Positions 23,091 to 38,059 are shown, numbered from the stretch's first letter. The stretch is 64,000 bases of DNA from Castor canadensis (GCF_047511655.1 NC_133399.1:3785333-3849332); one strand, 5' to 3'. The notes: generated by a model from the sequence alone, not told the origin. Numbers and translations are program-made.

Positions 23091-24960
23091 TGACTTCACA
23101 GATTGACTTAAAAAACAATCTACTAGGTGGATTGAGAGAAAGATTTGGCACTAAGGACAACCTTTATAGACTACTCCCTCCTACCTTTATATCTGCTTCT
23201 TAAAGATGTGTTGCCATGCCTGCCCTTTGGTATAGTTTCAAGATGACTCCCTTCTCTATTCTATATTGTCTCTGAAAGATGTTTGTGTTGTGATGCCCTG
23301 TTCTGGCTAGCCTTTGATCTGTGCTTCCTCAGTCCCCTCCATGACTATCCCAGGCTAACTCCTATCACTATGTTGAGACATATCACAACAAATGGCTCTC
23401 TTTATCCAGTGTAGATGTACTGATATTAGAGTACATTTGCCACTTCACATTGAGGTTTTGGTTGTAAAATTTCCACAGTGAAGACTTTGGGAAGTAGACT
23501 TGTCTCCAAAATGGAACTTGTGCAAAAATTTAAAATTTCAAAATGGATAATACACCGCATCAAACATCCAGCATCTGATGTTGGAAGGATTTTTCTCTGA
23601 ATTTCATGGGGACATCCTGGTAGGGTTTTTGTAGTTGAAACTAAGCAATTCATAGATTCTGCCTTTCTTCACTAACACATTAGTTTTCTGACTTTGTTTA
23701 CATGGATTTCTGGTAAGGGAAGTTAATGCCTCTCTGGAGTGCCTCTTTTGCCTTAATTTCACATGAAGCATTGCCCAGTCATAATTCTTGGAGTCTGGAA
23801 ATGTTGATATTAATTTTTTATCTTTTTCATTCTGTGTATGGGAATGTATCCCAATATGTCCTATGCAAAAATCTGAAATAGTATTTGACTAAATTTTGGT
23901 CATAATGATGAACATATATTCCCCTCAATGCCCCTTTCCCAAATAAACAATGTGGAGAGCAGCCTATCAAAGGCTATGAGCAGCCCAGAGAGTCAGCCTC
24001 ACCACACATCTACCGCTGAGAGTAAAATTTGTCCATAGCTTCCCCATTAACTTTTGTATACCTCCCTGGGCAATCTATTTTCCTATTTTTGCTACCTTCA
24101 TGAGTGGCATAAACAGTTCTCTGTGACTATTCACTTACATAAAAATATGACTTTAAGTGTCCTTTTAAGTTTTTTGCCCTATTGGTTATTGATACGTTAG
24201 GCATGAATATGATATTCAGAGAACAAAAGAAATGTCAATGTTAATTGTCCTATTTTAATGTGCAGTTATTTCTCTTATGTTAATCAAGTCAGAAGAGTAG
24301 TGGTATGTGAATTAAATAAACTAAAGTTCAAAATATATTTTTTTTAACTGAGTAAATGGAAACCTGTAATTCATTCCTGTCACCAAATTTATATGCAACT
24401 CATTTATGATATCATAAATATTTTTCAGAAGTTAATTTCATGTAATATCACAAGTTAGCCCATCTCTTCACTTGTTCAAGTCTTCCTGACTCTTGTATGC
24501 CTTTTAAAATGTTTACACACTCTGTGTAAGAGAATGGGCAAACCATTACCAAATAATATGTGCAATAATCTTTAAACCCACACCAAAAATTTATTGAAGA
24601 AACCCTGTAAAAAGGCAGCAATTGAATTATTGACCTAAAATGATAGAAGTTTCACCTTGTATTTCATTGGATGTCAAAGAGGATGGAATCATGACTGCTT
24701 TGGTGAGGCTGTCTTGGCTAAGAAGTAGGAAGTCTCTGATGAAGACTAATGGAAACATGATGGTTGAGAACCACGGCTTGTCTGATGATAAGGAATCTCA
24801 TTCTGGACTAGACAGCTAATACTAATGCCTGTGATACAGGAGGGTCTTGGTGAACTGAAAACCTGGGATCCTACAAAAAACAACAGCCTCAGCCTGACCA
24901 TCCAAGCCAAAATATGCTCCAAACCCACATCTAGGACATTTTGATGACAGCAGGCAAATT
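23091..24960. other. Unassigned stretch
   Basis: Nothing coding recognised. 'tgtggagagcagcctatcaaaggct' at 23,951 faintly resembles the LTR start at 46,003 (-), too short to call. Confidence 0.35.
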
Positions 24961-24964
24961 TGTT

Positions 24965-25078
24965 TTCTTTACACATACTGGGATTTGAACTTGTGGCCTC
25001 CAGAACTAATTGCCCAGGCTGGCTTCAAACTGCAATCATCCTGATCTCTGTCTCCTGAGAACCTAATGTTACATGGAG
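24965..25078 (-). repeat. 7SL/tRNA SINE fragment
   Basis: 'tactgggatttgaacttgtggcc' and 'caggctggcttcaaactgcaatcatcctgatctctg' on plus are the complement of the composite SINE with a deletion at the junction. Confidence 0.65.
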
Positions 25079-25689
25079 AAAAGGCATGTTGGACTGCAAT
25101 GCATGCAGACATAGATGAAGAGACAGAGACATTAGATTGAAAGAAGCAATCTATGGATGGCTCAATACCTCAGCACATGCTTGATTGGGAGAATTCTTTG
25201 GGGCAGTCCCAACAAGAGAGCTGGAGCTGACAGCTGCTTGCAGACCATGGATACATATAGGAATTTAATGGGAGACATCCAAGAATGGAGCCCCATGGTG
25301 AACTCCCATGAAGGCAATGGACAGGAATACCCTCCATCAACCTATGCCACTAATGAGATAATGGGGTCTTTCTATGAGGCTGGGTGGGAAATTTCTAGTA
25401 AATGGCTAAAGGTGAACATTTGCTATACTTCAGGGGCAGTGTAGTTTTCAGAAAGCAAAATGTGATGAGGAAAGATCCACTCCTCATGTGCTGCCCTATA
25501 CTCACCCTAACAATTAGGATTACAGGCTTGAACCACCAGCACCTAGCTCACACTATGAGAGTTCATCACACAGAGACCAGTTTTCCAGGAATGACCATTT
25601 CCATCTGCACAGACCACAATAAGAGCTTGAGTTCTCAGGACCTTCAATGCAATATTCCTACTTGAGTCTTCCCACCCTCTTGCTAGAGG
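25079..25689. other. Unassigned stretch with a short 7SL-like fragment
   Basis: The open frame 25,157-25,444 (95 codons, plus) has no recognised domain. A short complement of a 7SL-type SINE ('gattacaggcttgaaccaccagcacc') lies at 25,508-25,540. Confidence 0.35.
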
Positions 25690-25870
25690 GTGCAGCTTTG
25701 ATTTCCTTTGCTTTGCAGCATATAAAAAAACTACCAAACTATCATATCAGAGTAGTAGAGCTACCCAGTGTTCAGTTGCCCACTGCTTCCCAAATAAACC
25801 TCTTGCTTATCCTATTTTCTTTTCTCGGTGAATTCTTTTACCAAGTTGTGGCACCAAAAATCCCCAACAT
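25690..25870 (+). mobile_element. Probable LTR 3' end
   Basis: A TATA-like 'catataaaaaaac' (about 25,720) is followed by AAATAAA (25,791-25,797). Then comes 'cctcttgcttatcc..ctcggtgaattcttttacc' and 'gtggcacca'. This order (TATA, polyadenylation signal, U5 with a 'ggtgaattc' phrase) is typical of ERV1-class LTRs. No internal retroviral sequence was recognised downstream. Confidence 0.45.
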
Positions 25871-26350
25871 TCTCTTTATATACCCTTTGTCTTTTGTCAA
25901 AGTGCGACCACATGGACTGTTTGCTAATGACATTCCTCTATATTCTTGTTAGCAGTTTTGGTTAGCATTTTGTTTAAGCATTTTTCTTACAAAAGTAACT
26001 TGGCTACAATTTTCCTTGGTATTTGTAGTGTTTGTCTATCAATGAGAAGGTGTGGTTTGTGTGCAAAGTTTACTATATTTACTCTGAGTAATCCCGGTTC
26101 TCAGAACAGGTAAAGCATAACCAAGCTCTCCATCTGCATATTCTAGCTTTGAGGACATAGAAATATTTGGCCATGGGGAGATGGAATGACAAACAATTTA
26201 ATATCAAAATTCAATATTCACTGCTCTAACATAAAATGAGATGACCATACACATGTTGATACATAGCTGTTAATAGGGTGTAAATGAGTGACATCATAGC
26301 CCTAATAGAGTTTGTCAGCCAAATAAAAATACTTATTAAATTAATATGAA
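25871..26350. other. Unassigned AT-rich stretch
   Basis: No gene or repeat recognised. Confidence 0.35.
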
Positions 26351-26354
26351 AGTT

Positions 26355-26575
26355 AAAGATTTTTTTCAGTTTTTTTGTGGGGCTGGAATTTGAATACAGG
26401 ATTTCCCTTTCTAAGAAAGGAGCTCTACCACATAAAAAATATCTCAAGCTTATTTTTCTCTGGTTATTTACAGATAGGGTCTCCAGAACTATTTGTACAG
26501 GGTGGCCTGAAACCATGATCCTGCTGTCCTCAGCCTAACAAGAAGCTGGGATGACAGGTGTGAGTCAGCAGGATC
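26355..26575 (-). repeat. Composite 7SL/tRNA SINE
   Basis: 'gggctggaatttgaatacaggat' starts the complement of the tRNA half. The 7SL half ends with 'gaagctgggatgacaggtgtgagtcagca'. Confidence 0.7.
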
Positions 26576-26799
26576 CAAGTTCTTTGATTTATATTGTGCA
26601 TTATAATGATCACTTATATTGGAAGTTGAAAAAAACTATTGTTGCAAAGACATCTCAGTTACTGATTTACTAGTTTGAAGTAGGGAAGATAATACTAGGA
26701 AGAAATCAATAAAAATAATAAAAGCAATTATATTCTTATAGGGTTAATTAAAAGTTGAATTCATTAAGCTCACTTCTTTTTTGTTAATATCATTTTGTT

Positions 26800-26875
26800 T
26801 AGTTTTTTCCTCTGCTGGTGGTGGACCCCAATGGTAGGCAATTGACCTACCACTGAGCTGTTCATTTCTTTTCCC
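26800..26875 (-). repeat. tRNA-derived SINE fragment
   Basis: 'ctgctggtggtggaccccaatggtaggca..ctaccactgagct' on plus resembles the complement of an ID-like tRNA SINE and keeps 'ctaccactgagc', which is nearer to the classic ID consensus. Confidence 0.5.
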
Positions 26876-26924
26876 TGGGATTCACTTCTTTTCATATTTC
26901 AATGTTTTTGGTTAACTACAGATA

Positions 26925-27055
26925 GTTCATGAGACCCCATCTCCAAAAATAACCAAAGCAAAATGGGATAAAAATGTGATTCATGCAGTAAAGAACCTGG
27001 TTTACAAAATGAAGCCCTGAATTCAAAGCCTAGTCCCACTAAAAAGAAAAATAGG
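26925..27055 (+). repeat. 7SL/tRNA SINE, 5' truncated
   Basis: 'gagaccccatctcc..aaccaaagcaaaat' is the 3' end of the 7SL half. The tRNA half ends in 'gaagccctgaattcaaagcctag'. Confidence 0.65.
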
Positions 27056-27059
27056 TGCA

Positions 27060-27135
27060 AAAATGATAGATAACTTAACATGCTCATCAGCCACTGGATG
27101 CTATTGTTACAGAATTCATCAGTCAACAGAGGAAA
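27060..27135 (+). repeat. Segmental duplicate, inverted match to 36,175-36,255
   Basis: The reverse complement shares 'tgttgactratgaattctgtaac', 'gcatccagt.ggctgatgagcatgtt' and 'agttatctat' with the right copy. This ties the left and right halves together close to the KZFP gene. Confidence 0.75.
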
Positions 27136-27400
27136 AGAAAAAATTTTATGAATGGAATGAATACTCTCACAGGTTTGTCACATTCTAAGCTAAAATATGC
27201 ACTTTAAATAATGTCAGTCTATAGAACTGACATTGTATTGATAGAGTAGAGGAGTTGCCACTGTGACGGTGCATAGTACTTGAAATCAAGTGAGTCACAG
27301 GCAAATGCTGGTGGGTGTTCCCTCCTTTCTGTAGGATTAACTGTGGTTATAATAGGACTGATTTTTATGCCGTGTTTTGATTTTGATATGCATAGTTATC
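27136..27400. other. Unassigned stretch
   Basis: No feature recognised. Confidence 0.35.
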
Positions 27401-28418
27401 CTAGATTCATACTTCATGAATAGGGAGGGATGGGGCAAGGGGCCAGGACAAGTTTTGAGAAATAAAAAGCCTGAGCATTGGCTGTTGCTGGGTACTGTCC
27501 TATAGATCAGCCAGTAAAAGCATCCTTATCCTGTTACAAATGCCTTGAGGTTCTTTACCTGAGGGATTAGACTGTCAGAGAGGCTGTTTCAAGCCTGTAT
27601 GGACCAATAGTGAGTGCCACAGTAAATGTTACATGATGCAGAATTGGGCAGGAAGTTACCTGCCAAATTGCCAACTTTCCAATGATGAGTCTTCTTAGAC
27701 ACATCAGTTTGGCAGCTGAGTGATTTACAATGAGTGCAGAACCTTAGAAGACATTTGGCTGCATTACCTTAGAAAAAGGTGACATCATGGCCATTCTCTG
27801 CAGTTGGGCAAAGAGGGCCACAGTCATCTTGTCAATGTGTGAATGGGTTGTACTTTTGATACCACTCACTCTTTGGTGCCCTGAATCCTGCAGGGGAGGG
27901 GGCAAGGCAGGGAGTCAGGAACACTGTCCTATCCTGTCTTGTCTGTGGGAGAGGTGACTTCATTCTGGCCCACAGTTCTCTCTGGAAAGATCCACACTGA
28001 TGCCTGTGTGGTGATGCAGGGTAGTCATTGGATCTTATAGGCTTATTTATGATGTTTTTGTGAGGAAGGAGCATTGCAGTACAGGGCACCTTCTCTCGCC
28101 TTTTTCTCTGGTGAGTTCTGGGTTTCCTAAGAGATGAGAGTAATCAAGAATTAAATTAACAATCTGTCCTCTGAGGCTCTGATTCTTTGTGCTGCCACTA
28201 AATCCCTGAACTTCCAAGCATCTCCCACATGCCAGAACCATTAGAAATAGACATCCACATACATAACTGCTCTTGGAGTGGAATGGAGACTTATCTCCTG
28301 CCCCCCACCACACACACAGCTGTTACTGTTGTCAGATTGTTTCTCATTGTTTTATAGGAAAGTCAAGGTCAGGTGGCCTTAAGAAAGTGGATGTGAAGGC
28401 TTGTCAGTCTTGGGAAAT
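27400..28418 (+). promoter_or_regulatory. KZFP-type promoter and exon 1, copy 4 (ATG lost)
   Basis: It is the inverted homologue of 63,340-62,330: 'agcattggctgttg' and 'tcctatagatcagc' match 63,205-63,245, and 'ggcagctgagtgatttacaatgagtgc' matches the exon-1 region. The expected ATG is AAG (27,776-27,778) directly before a GTGAC donor, so the start codon is destroyed while the splice site survives. The block runs on to 'gtttctcattgttttatag' (28,337). Confidence 0.5.
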
Positions 28419-28434
28419 GAAAATTGTGGTTTTG

Positions 28435-29052
28435 CCAATAAAGAAATGGGCATGTGAACTAAACAGAACTTTCTCAAAAGAAGAAATTCAAATGGCCAGA
28501 AAACACATGAAAAAATGCTCACCATCTCTAGCAATAAAGGAAATGCAAATTAAAACCACACTAAGATTCCACCTCACCCCTGATAGAATAACCATCATCA
28601 GCAACACCACCAACAACAGGTGTTGGCGAGGATGCAGGGAAAAAGGAACCCTCTTACACTCTTGGTGGGAATGTAGACTAGTACAACCACTCTGGAAAAA
28701 AATTTGGAGGCTACTTTAAAAGCTGGACATTGATCTACCATTTGATCCAGCAATACCACTCTTGGGGATATACCCAAAAGACTGTTACTCCAGAGGCACC
28801 TGCACATCCATGTTTATTGCGGCACTATTCACAATAGCCAAGTTATGGAAACAGCCAAGATGCCCCACCACTGACGAATGGATTAAGAAAATGTGGTATC
28901 TATACACAATGGAATTTTATGCAGCCATGAAGAAGAACGAAATGTTATCATTTGCTGGTAAATGGATGGAATTGGAGAACATCATTCTGAGTGAGGTTAG
29001 CCTGGCCCAAAAGACCAAAAATCGTATGTTCTCCCTCATATGTGGACATTAG
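28435..29052 (+). pseudogene. L1 ORF2 C-terminal remnant, copy 3
   Basis: The frame from 28,435 runs to about 28,719 with the cysteine motif '[18 protein letters not shown]', where one histidine/cysteine-region Cys has become Ser. It then shifts and resumes at 28,762-29,052, ending '[11 protein letters not shown]' as in the other copies. The shift comes from one extra T near 28,716. Confidence 0.85.
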
Positions 29053-29550
29053 ATCAAGGGCAAACACAACAAGGAGATTGGACTATGAGCACATGATAAA
29101 AGTGAGAGCACACAAGGGAGGGGTGAGGATAGGTAAGACACCTAAAAAACTAGCTAGCATTTGTTGCCCTTAATGCAGAGAAACTAAAGCAAATACCTTA
29201 AACACAAGTGAGGCCAATAGGAAAAGGGGACCAGGAACTAGAGAAAAGGTTAGATCAAAAAGAATTAACCTAGAAGGTAACACCCACGCACAGGAAATCA
29301 ATGTGAGTCAATGCCCTGTATAGCTATCCTTATCTCAACCAGCAAAACCCCTTGTTCCTTCCTATTATTGCTTATACTCTCTCTACAACAAAATTAGAGA
29401 TAAGGGCAAAATAGTTTCTGCTGGGTATTGAGGAGGTGGAGCGGGAGGGGCAGAGTGGGTGGTAAGGGAGGGGGTGGGGGCAGGGGGGAGAAATGAACCA
29501 AGCCTTGTATGCACATATGAATAATAAAAGAAAAATGAAAAAAAAAAAAA
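28435..29550 (+). mobile_element. LINE-1 copy 3, short and young
   Basis: A perfect 16-bp target-site duplication (gaaaattgtggttttg) flanks it at 28,419-28,434 and 29,551-29,566. The element is 5'-truncated to the last part of ORF2 and keeps the full 3' UTR with purine tract and an A tail (to 29,550). The perfect repeat suggests a relatively recent insertion. Confidence 0.95.
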
Positions 29551-29566
29551 GAAAATTGTGGTTTTG

Positions 29567-30340
29567 TATTTACTGTAAAGAAAGGAAAAAGAGCAATGGA
29601 TGCACCTTTAGAATGGACATGATTTACACATCTAAATGACACTTCAAATTACCCTGAAAGATCCAAGTTCAACTAAAAGCCAGGTTTATTTCATCTGTAA
29701 AATTTCAGAATAATGCCAGGGTAGATTGCTACCTCATATTCATGTTGGGACAACAAAGGTGCATTATTTTACACTTACAAAGAACTATTCTATGTGCTTT
29801 AACAATGAGTATTATTTGTTTAATGTCTCTGAACACATTTTACACTGTTTGAGCGTGTCAATACTTGTAGACCTGTTAGTCGGTACATACGCTTGTGTGG
29901 AGTTTAAGGATGACTCTGTAGTTTTTAATGTATTAAATTTCACATATACATGGCAAATGAGTATATAAAAAGATAGTAATACTTGAAGACAGCAACACTA
30001 ACAGAGGATTTAGGAAATTTCTACATGGTATAAATATTTGTGTACATTATTTCAAAATTGTTTGTCCTAAAATTTTCAAACTACTTTCTAAATTTGAAAT
30101 TTGCTGGATTCTTGACTATTGGAGGTTTAGCAGAACTTATCTCCCTGAAAAGTGGAGATAAGTTTTATACCAGTTCTTGCAGAGAGGTATTTGAGAAAAT
30201 TAACTTCTGTAATACCCATTGATAAAATAAGAGGTGCTGCCCAGGTGAACTGACTCATAGGACATGACCTTGAAAGTGTCATTCAGTGTGGCATTCTTTA
30301 TCTACCTACAGCTTCTGACTATGAGAGTGAAAAACATGAT
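29567..30340. other. 3' flank of the KZFP gene
   Basis: AT-rich, with no coding pattern. A minus-strand AATAAA lies at 29,690-29,685 and could be a distal polyadenylation signal. Confidence 0.4.
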
Positions 30341-30343
30341 GCT

Positions 30344-30349
30344 TTTATT
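30344..30349 (-). promoter_or_regulatory. Candidate polyadenylation signal AATAAA
   Basis: This is the first AATAAA on the minus strand after the finger array, about 180 bases past its last remnant. It is a six-base match only; the distal one at 29,690-29,685 is an alternative. Confidence 0.3.
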
Positions 30350-30529
30350 TTCACGAATGATTTTTAAGCTAATAATATTATCAGATGGAAAATCATGGGT
30401 TATTGGTACAACCAAAGTCTTTGGAATGAAGACTCCTGGAAGAATTCAAGAAGCAGTTGTTTTGTCTAAGAAGAAGAATGACACTTTGTGGAAACCTCCT
30501 TCTTTAAGACATTTAACTTGTACCTTGGT

Positions 30530-32820
<2,291 letters not shown>

Positions 32821-32829
32821 CTAATATTT

Positions 32830-33400
32830 CCCACACACATTTGTTAGAATAATAGTGACTGTCACAGCAGTGGAAACAGACAATCTCTGTGTAATAAATT
32901 CACATGCTGATGTGTTCTCTGCATATTCAATGCATTTTTTATCACACTCTCATTCTCCATCTATACTCACACTTCATAGTAATTCTGACATCTCACTGGA
33001 CTTGTTAAGTTCAAAGCAGAACATGGTCACAAAAATTACATGTTATACACTGAGATTTTAGCAATCTACTAACAAATTCCTTCTTCTTAGTTCCCTCCGG
33101 AGTAATATCTGGTGCAAATTGAAGGAATAATGTTTTTAATACAAGAGTAAAAGTTTTATGTCTACTGGCTTTACAGAACTGCTAATGGGATGAACTTGAC
33201 CAAACCAAATAGGAAGTGTAAAAACAGGAGAGTGTTCTGAAGCAATTTATTCCAAAACTCTTCTACTGTATATATGCTATTTATGATTATTTGCACATTT
33301 CTGAAATGTTCAACAGAGAGACTCTGTGGTAAGAGAACCCACAATGCACTCATGGTTATGAACAGAAAGTTGGTATGAGAAATAGTATATAATATCTCTT
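32830..33400 (-). repeat. Segmental duplicate (intron before KRAB-A), direct match to 47,935-48,600
   Basis: Shared landmarks are 'cattctccatctayaytcacac', 'tgttrtacaytggrat' and 'atgtctactgg', then 'gggatgaacttga' and 'gagagtgttctgaagcaattta', in the same order and orientation. The match extends leftward into the KRAB-A exon (see 47,880-47,935). Confidence 0.8.
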
Positions 33401-35590
33401 TCCAAAACATTTTTTTTTTATTTGAGCACTTCCTTGGTAACTGTATCAAGAGAGAACATTTGGAAGCTTCTACCTGGTTTACAACAGACCAACCCAAATT
33501 TAAAGCTAAATCAATCTCATGAAGGATCATTCCAATAGAGTTACAGTTTTTCCATTAGCATTCAAAAACATAATGTAGAAAGGAGAAATGTGGCATGTGT
33601 CCCTAGAAATAGATGGATTTCAACAAGTTATCACATCAAACTAGATGTATACAACTTTGAAATTTCTAAAATACACCTTAAAACTCATGAACAAAAATAC
33701 TTTTCAAATTGTAATTGGTGTCATAAATTGCAAACAGCAATTAAAAATAATTGGAATCAGAAAGTGATTCCTTGCACCACTTGTGGAGGCCCAATCTGGT
33801 AATTCCACCAGAAGGACCACAAGTTAAACATTGGTGTGATCTACATAGCAAGAACTACTGTCAATAAAGACAGAATAATAATGAAGAAGAATGGGGGACA
33901 GAAAGGCAAAGAACACAAAGTGTACTATTGTCTAATATTAATAAACAATGTTCAAACTACATTATCAAGGACACTGTGCTACAAGAAACAGATTAACAAA
34001 TAGGAGTCAGAGGAAAGAGAACCAGTATCCCCTTGACTAAAAACAGTAAGAGAAAATTGGTTCAAGACAAAAGAAATATCATACATTGGTAGCTAAAACA
34101 CAAAATCTGGAACCCGGTTTGTCCTTGAAAACAAACATTGTATTCTCCAATGTCATGGACAATGATGCACTGCATAGGAAATAGGAAAGATAAAATCTGA
34201 ATACTCTTGAAGAAGTTATGCTGTTACATGCCTGTCATACCAGCATTTGCAAAACTAAGGTAGGACTGGACTAGCATATGTTCAATGTGATCCTGTGATA
34301 CATTTCCTGTTCAAGTGCTATGCAATGAAGTTTCTGTCTGAAAGTAACACAAAAAGAAGAGCATTTTGAAAGTCACAACCAAAGGAACATGAAAAATGAA
34401 TGTGGAATGTTAATATATTATTGTGACAATATACAAACAATGAGGATAAATATCTGCAATACAAGCAAAACAAAAGGATTAGTGAAATGCATACACTAAT
34501 GAGTGAGATGTGATTGAGAAATGCACATGTCTATTCAACATAAAATACCAGGTGTGAACCACAATTTAGGCCAATGAATAAGGAGTTAGCTGAGCAAAAT
34601 AAGTGTTCAAAATACAAATACATACAAGAAGTGCCAATTGAACAATCTCCACTGACATTTCTCTAGTTATAATTATGAAACAAAGTCCTGAAATTGTTTC
34701 TAATACCCACTGGATGTATTATGAATGTTAATCAGAACTATTTTTCATATCCTGGAGAAGACATCTAGAAAAGGCCCAAAACCATGACCACAGAAACAGA
34801 TGTGAAAATAGTTTGGTTCAATATCACACATGATTGTTTGTGAAAAACACTCAAAGACAGCACTCAGAAGACTTTTATATGGACTAGGTCTAATACTTTT
34901 TCTAATTTCCAAGGGTCAACAATAGAAGAATGGAATAGAAGAATATGACAAAAAAAGTAGGGAAAGGATTACAGTGCGATCCATCTACTGTAGTAATGTG
35001 TGTACAGACCCTTTTTATTCACATCTACCAGGGCATCTAGATACCTCATGTGCATGCATGTGCAGATTTTTCCATGAATTTCAGAATTACCCTTAGATTA
35101 ATTCACTGAGTAGTTTCCTATGTCTTTTTTCTGTTGTTGTACATCACCTTTAATGTCAAAAATTTATGCATTTGATCATTTAATCAAGTTCCAAAGGTCT
35201 TAAAAGTTGTGGTCATCTGTATGCCAGATTGTAGAAATTTTACTAAATACCCACATTTCTCAAATGCATGAAAGCATTCCAGTAGCATGAAGAATCCAAA
35301 CTTGTCTTTCTGTTAGATTATGCCTCTCAGATTTTCTCAGTTTGTACAAATTAGTGCAAAGAAAATGCTTATGAAGCAAACTTTTTAAAGTTTAGTGTTC
35401 TACCTGCAGTCATGCTCACTGTTACCCACCCTGAATCAGCAGAAAAGCCCTGTTTTTCTGTCACCATCAGAACAGACTTGTTACAGGGAATAATTTTCCA
35501 GCACTGAAAGTTTATTTGCCTACCTGTCATCATCTGTAATCTCCCAAATTCTTCTCCTTTCTTGTAAACCATAGATCATTACTGCCTAGC
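33401..35590. other. Intron-like stretch, no gene recognised
   Basis: AT-rich. A weak 7SL-type SINE remnant ('acatgcctgtcataccagcattt') is at 34,208-34,330. No open frame has a known domain. Confidence 0.4.
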
Positions 35591-35599
35591 AATTGGGAC

Positions 35600-36130
35600 A
35601 TCTGCATTTCTTAATTTGGGATTACCCACATAGTGCAATAATTCCATAAAACCTTCATGGGTGAAGAACACACTCAGTACTGAAAAGCAGTATTGATCAT
35701 CACAAAAACCTGAGGATATAACTCTGGGAACCCATCATGTCCTTTTACTCCCATCTCCTACTGAGAAAATTCTAGTCTCTACACTTATATATTTATACAG
35801 AACATCTCAATTCAGTCACATGAAATTTCTACTAAAAAAAATAAGTCAACTGCAAAAACGCAGTCTCTATGACATTACCAAAATGTAGCTATATTTGACT
35901 CTGACCCTCACAGATATTCTTCATGTGTTCATGGAGAAGTGTAAATCATGTCAAAGCAAAACACTGAAGAGAAAATGGTCCCATGATAGCCACAGTTATA
36001 CATTTAGAAAGGAAAGAACACCCACCAGCATTTATCTGCAGCTCACCTGTTCAGGTACTATACTGCTTGACACTGGAAACACACCTTCTCAGAGAACACC
36101 AGACTTTGTTGTGTTCTGTACTTTTACATT
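35600..36130. repeat. Segmental duplicate, direct match to 63,670-64,000 and beyond
   Basis: Shared 'gggtgaagarcacactsagyactgaaaag', 'aaacctgaggmtataac' and 'tctgaccytcacagatrtt', ending 'atggagaagtg' against 'atagagaagtg' at the window edge. The match is cut by the window end. Confidence 0.8.
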
Positions 36131-36174
36131 ACTCTTTGGGAAAAATTCATTATGTTCATAAAATATATTTTTAT

Positions 36175-36475
36175 TTGGTGTTGACTAATGAATTCTGTAA
36201 CACTTGCATCCAGTTGGCTGATGAGCATGTTGTGTTATCTATCTTCATTTTCTGCATTTTAATCCTGTTTTTTTCTTTTTTTGGTTGGACAAGGATTTCT
36301 CACACCTGTTCTCTCAATGTACCCATTATCACCCAAGAAAGTAAGATCATGTTTTGAAGCCAGACCAGGCAAATGGTTTGAGAGACCATATCGTTAAAAA
36401 ACTCTTCACAAAAAAGGCTGGCACACCAACCAGTGAGTCCAATTATTAAGTAGAAGAGAAGCTGTAGCTGACACC
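36175..36475 (+). repeat. Segmental duplicate (inverted match to 27,060) with a SINE remnant
   Basis: 36,178-36,255 matches 27,135-27,060 inverted. 36,345-36,440 carries a 7SL-like piece ('gaagccagaccaggcaaatggtt'). Confidence 0.6.
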
Positions 36476-36636
36476 AATTCCATACAATCAAAAAAACCCT
36501 CAAGACAATAAAAACCTGTGTTCTAACAGACAGAACCAAATGTGTCTTGTTTTTCCACTGTACTTCACAGGCTTTCTCAATTGTCACAAGATACATTCTG
36601 ACAAGACCAACTCCCTTAATTAAAATGCAAACAACG

Positions 36637-36735
36637 TGCTGGTGCAGAGGCTCAAGTGGTACATGCCCTGCCTAACAAGTGTGAGACACCGAGTTCAAAC
36701 AGTACCACACACACACACACACATACACACAAAAG
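36637..36735 (+). repeat. tRNA-derived SINE ending in a (CA)n run
   Basis: 'gtgctggtgcagaggctcaagtggtaca' to 'gagttcaaacagtaccac', followed by an interrupted (CA)n at 36,706-36,730. Confidence 0.8.
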
Positions 36736-37124
36736 AAAATACAAACAGCTAAAATATTACCAGAACAAAGTAATCCTAACATACACTAGTGATTAAATAA
36801 TGCCATCTTTTGTATTCCCACTATACTTACATGTCTTTCCACAGTTAATCTAAAACAAGGTAAGGCTCACACTTTTGATATTCCCACTTTCTACCTCAAA
36901 AACTTTACCTTAACTGATCAGATGAAACAGAACACCTAATAAGCAAGCTTTCCTGAATGTTGTCTCTGTTTTGCACATCTGAACTCTATGACCCACCCTC
37001 AAACTGAGGCAACACAACAACCCCATTTTATGGTCACCTGAAGACAATGTCAATCATGGGAAAGGACAGCTGGTCTAGGAGATAGTCATGCTCACTCTGT
37101 TGTCATTTTCATGCTCTTGTCAGA

Positions 37125-37460
37125 ATGAACAATGTCAATTACTTTATGAAGAGGTGTGGAAACACAGAGAGCTTTCAAAAGAGAAGATTTTCAAAATCCA
37201 AGTCATCTCTGAAATGTGAGGAGGAGGTGTAACTTAAGAAGTAGAGTACCTGCTTTACAAGTGCAAAGCCCTGTGTTCAAAACACAATTCCACCAAAAAA
37301 GGTGAAATATACCATTGTTGGTAGCATTAAAGAAGATAATGAAAATAATCAGTTATAAGATGATTTTGTAAAGGATGGTAAAAATTAAGTGTCTTAAATC
37401 ACAGTTCCAGTTGCAATGCAAAAAAAGGCAGTTTGTTTTTGTAAACATCAATGATCATGA
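37125..37460. repeat. Segmental duplicate, direct match to 56,205-56,545
   Basis: Both read 'gaatgaayaatktcaayt', 'caaaagagaagattytcaaaatccaagtcat', then an identical SINE position and 'attataagatgattttgtaaaggatg'. The contained SINE (37,215-37,300) was carried by the duplication. Confidence 0.85.
37215..37300 (+). repeat. tRNA-derived SINE inside a duplicated block
   Basis: 'gtagagtacctgctttacaagtgcaaagccctgtgttcaaaac'; its orthologous copy is at 56,305-56,388. Confidence 0.8.
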
Positions 37461-37489
37461 CACCAGTTCTCAAGCACTTCTCACTGGTT

Positions 37490-37765
37490 AGGGATCCAGA
37501 ACAAACCCTTTGGGATCTGAGTATCAGAAGAAGTGATGCCCTACCAAGGGAGAGTGCAAAAGCCAAATTACAGAATCCAGGATCAGCCCTCAGCAGTTCA
37601 GAACTCCTCCCTGTTGCCTACCCAGTCCAGCCTGGGGACTTATTGTAGTTAAGTGGAACCTACTTTTCAGAATTGACCCTTCTTCTTCCACTGGGAAATC
37701 AAGCCAGGAATATGCTGAGAGAATTTCACACTCATTTTCCCATGGGGACAGCCTATGATCTCAGA
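37490..37765 (-). repeat. Segmental duplicate of the 61.8-kb / 12.4-kb block
   Basis: 'gttgcctacccagtccagcctggggactta' matches 61,787-61,815 directly, and 12,410-12,440 and 19,545-19,575 inverted. It marks a leftward-oriented KZFP 5' block whose exon-1 part was not found upstream (toward 38-39 kb). Confidence 0.6.
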
Positions 37766-38059
37766 AAAGTTGCAGTTCTTGGCCAGGCCAGGTAAGGACT
37801 CACTTGACCAGGAGGAAAGACCTGATTTTGTCACATTTCAGGAATTGGGATCATGCACTTCTCTTCATGGACAAGCATTTTTTATACCTGAAATCTCAAC
37901 CTAAACTGTATTACCCAAACAAAGAAAGAACATGTGAACAAGGAGAAAGTGCATCATTCTCACTAGAATTGTACAAAGGAAAAGAGAACATTTTAAAAAA
38001 ATGGATTAAAAAGAACAAAAACCCTTTGGAGTAGTTCAGACAAGGAGTCTGTTTGACCC

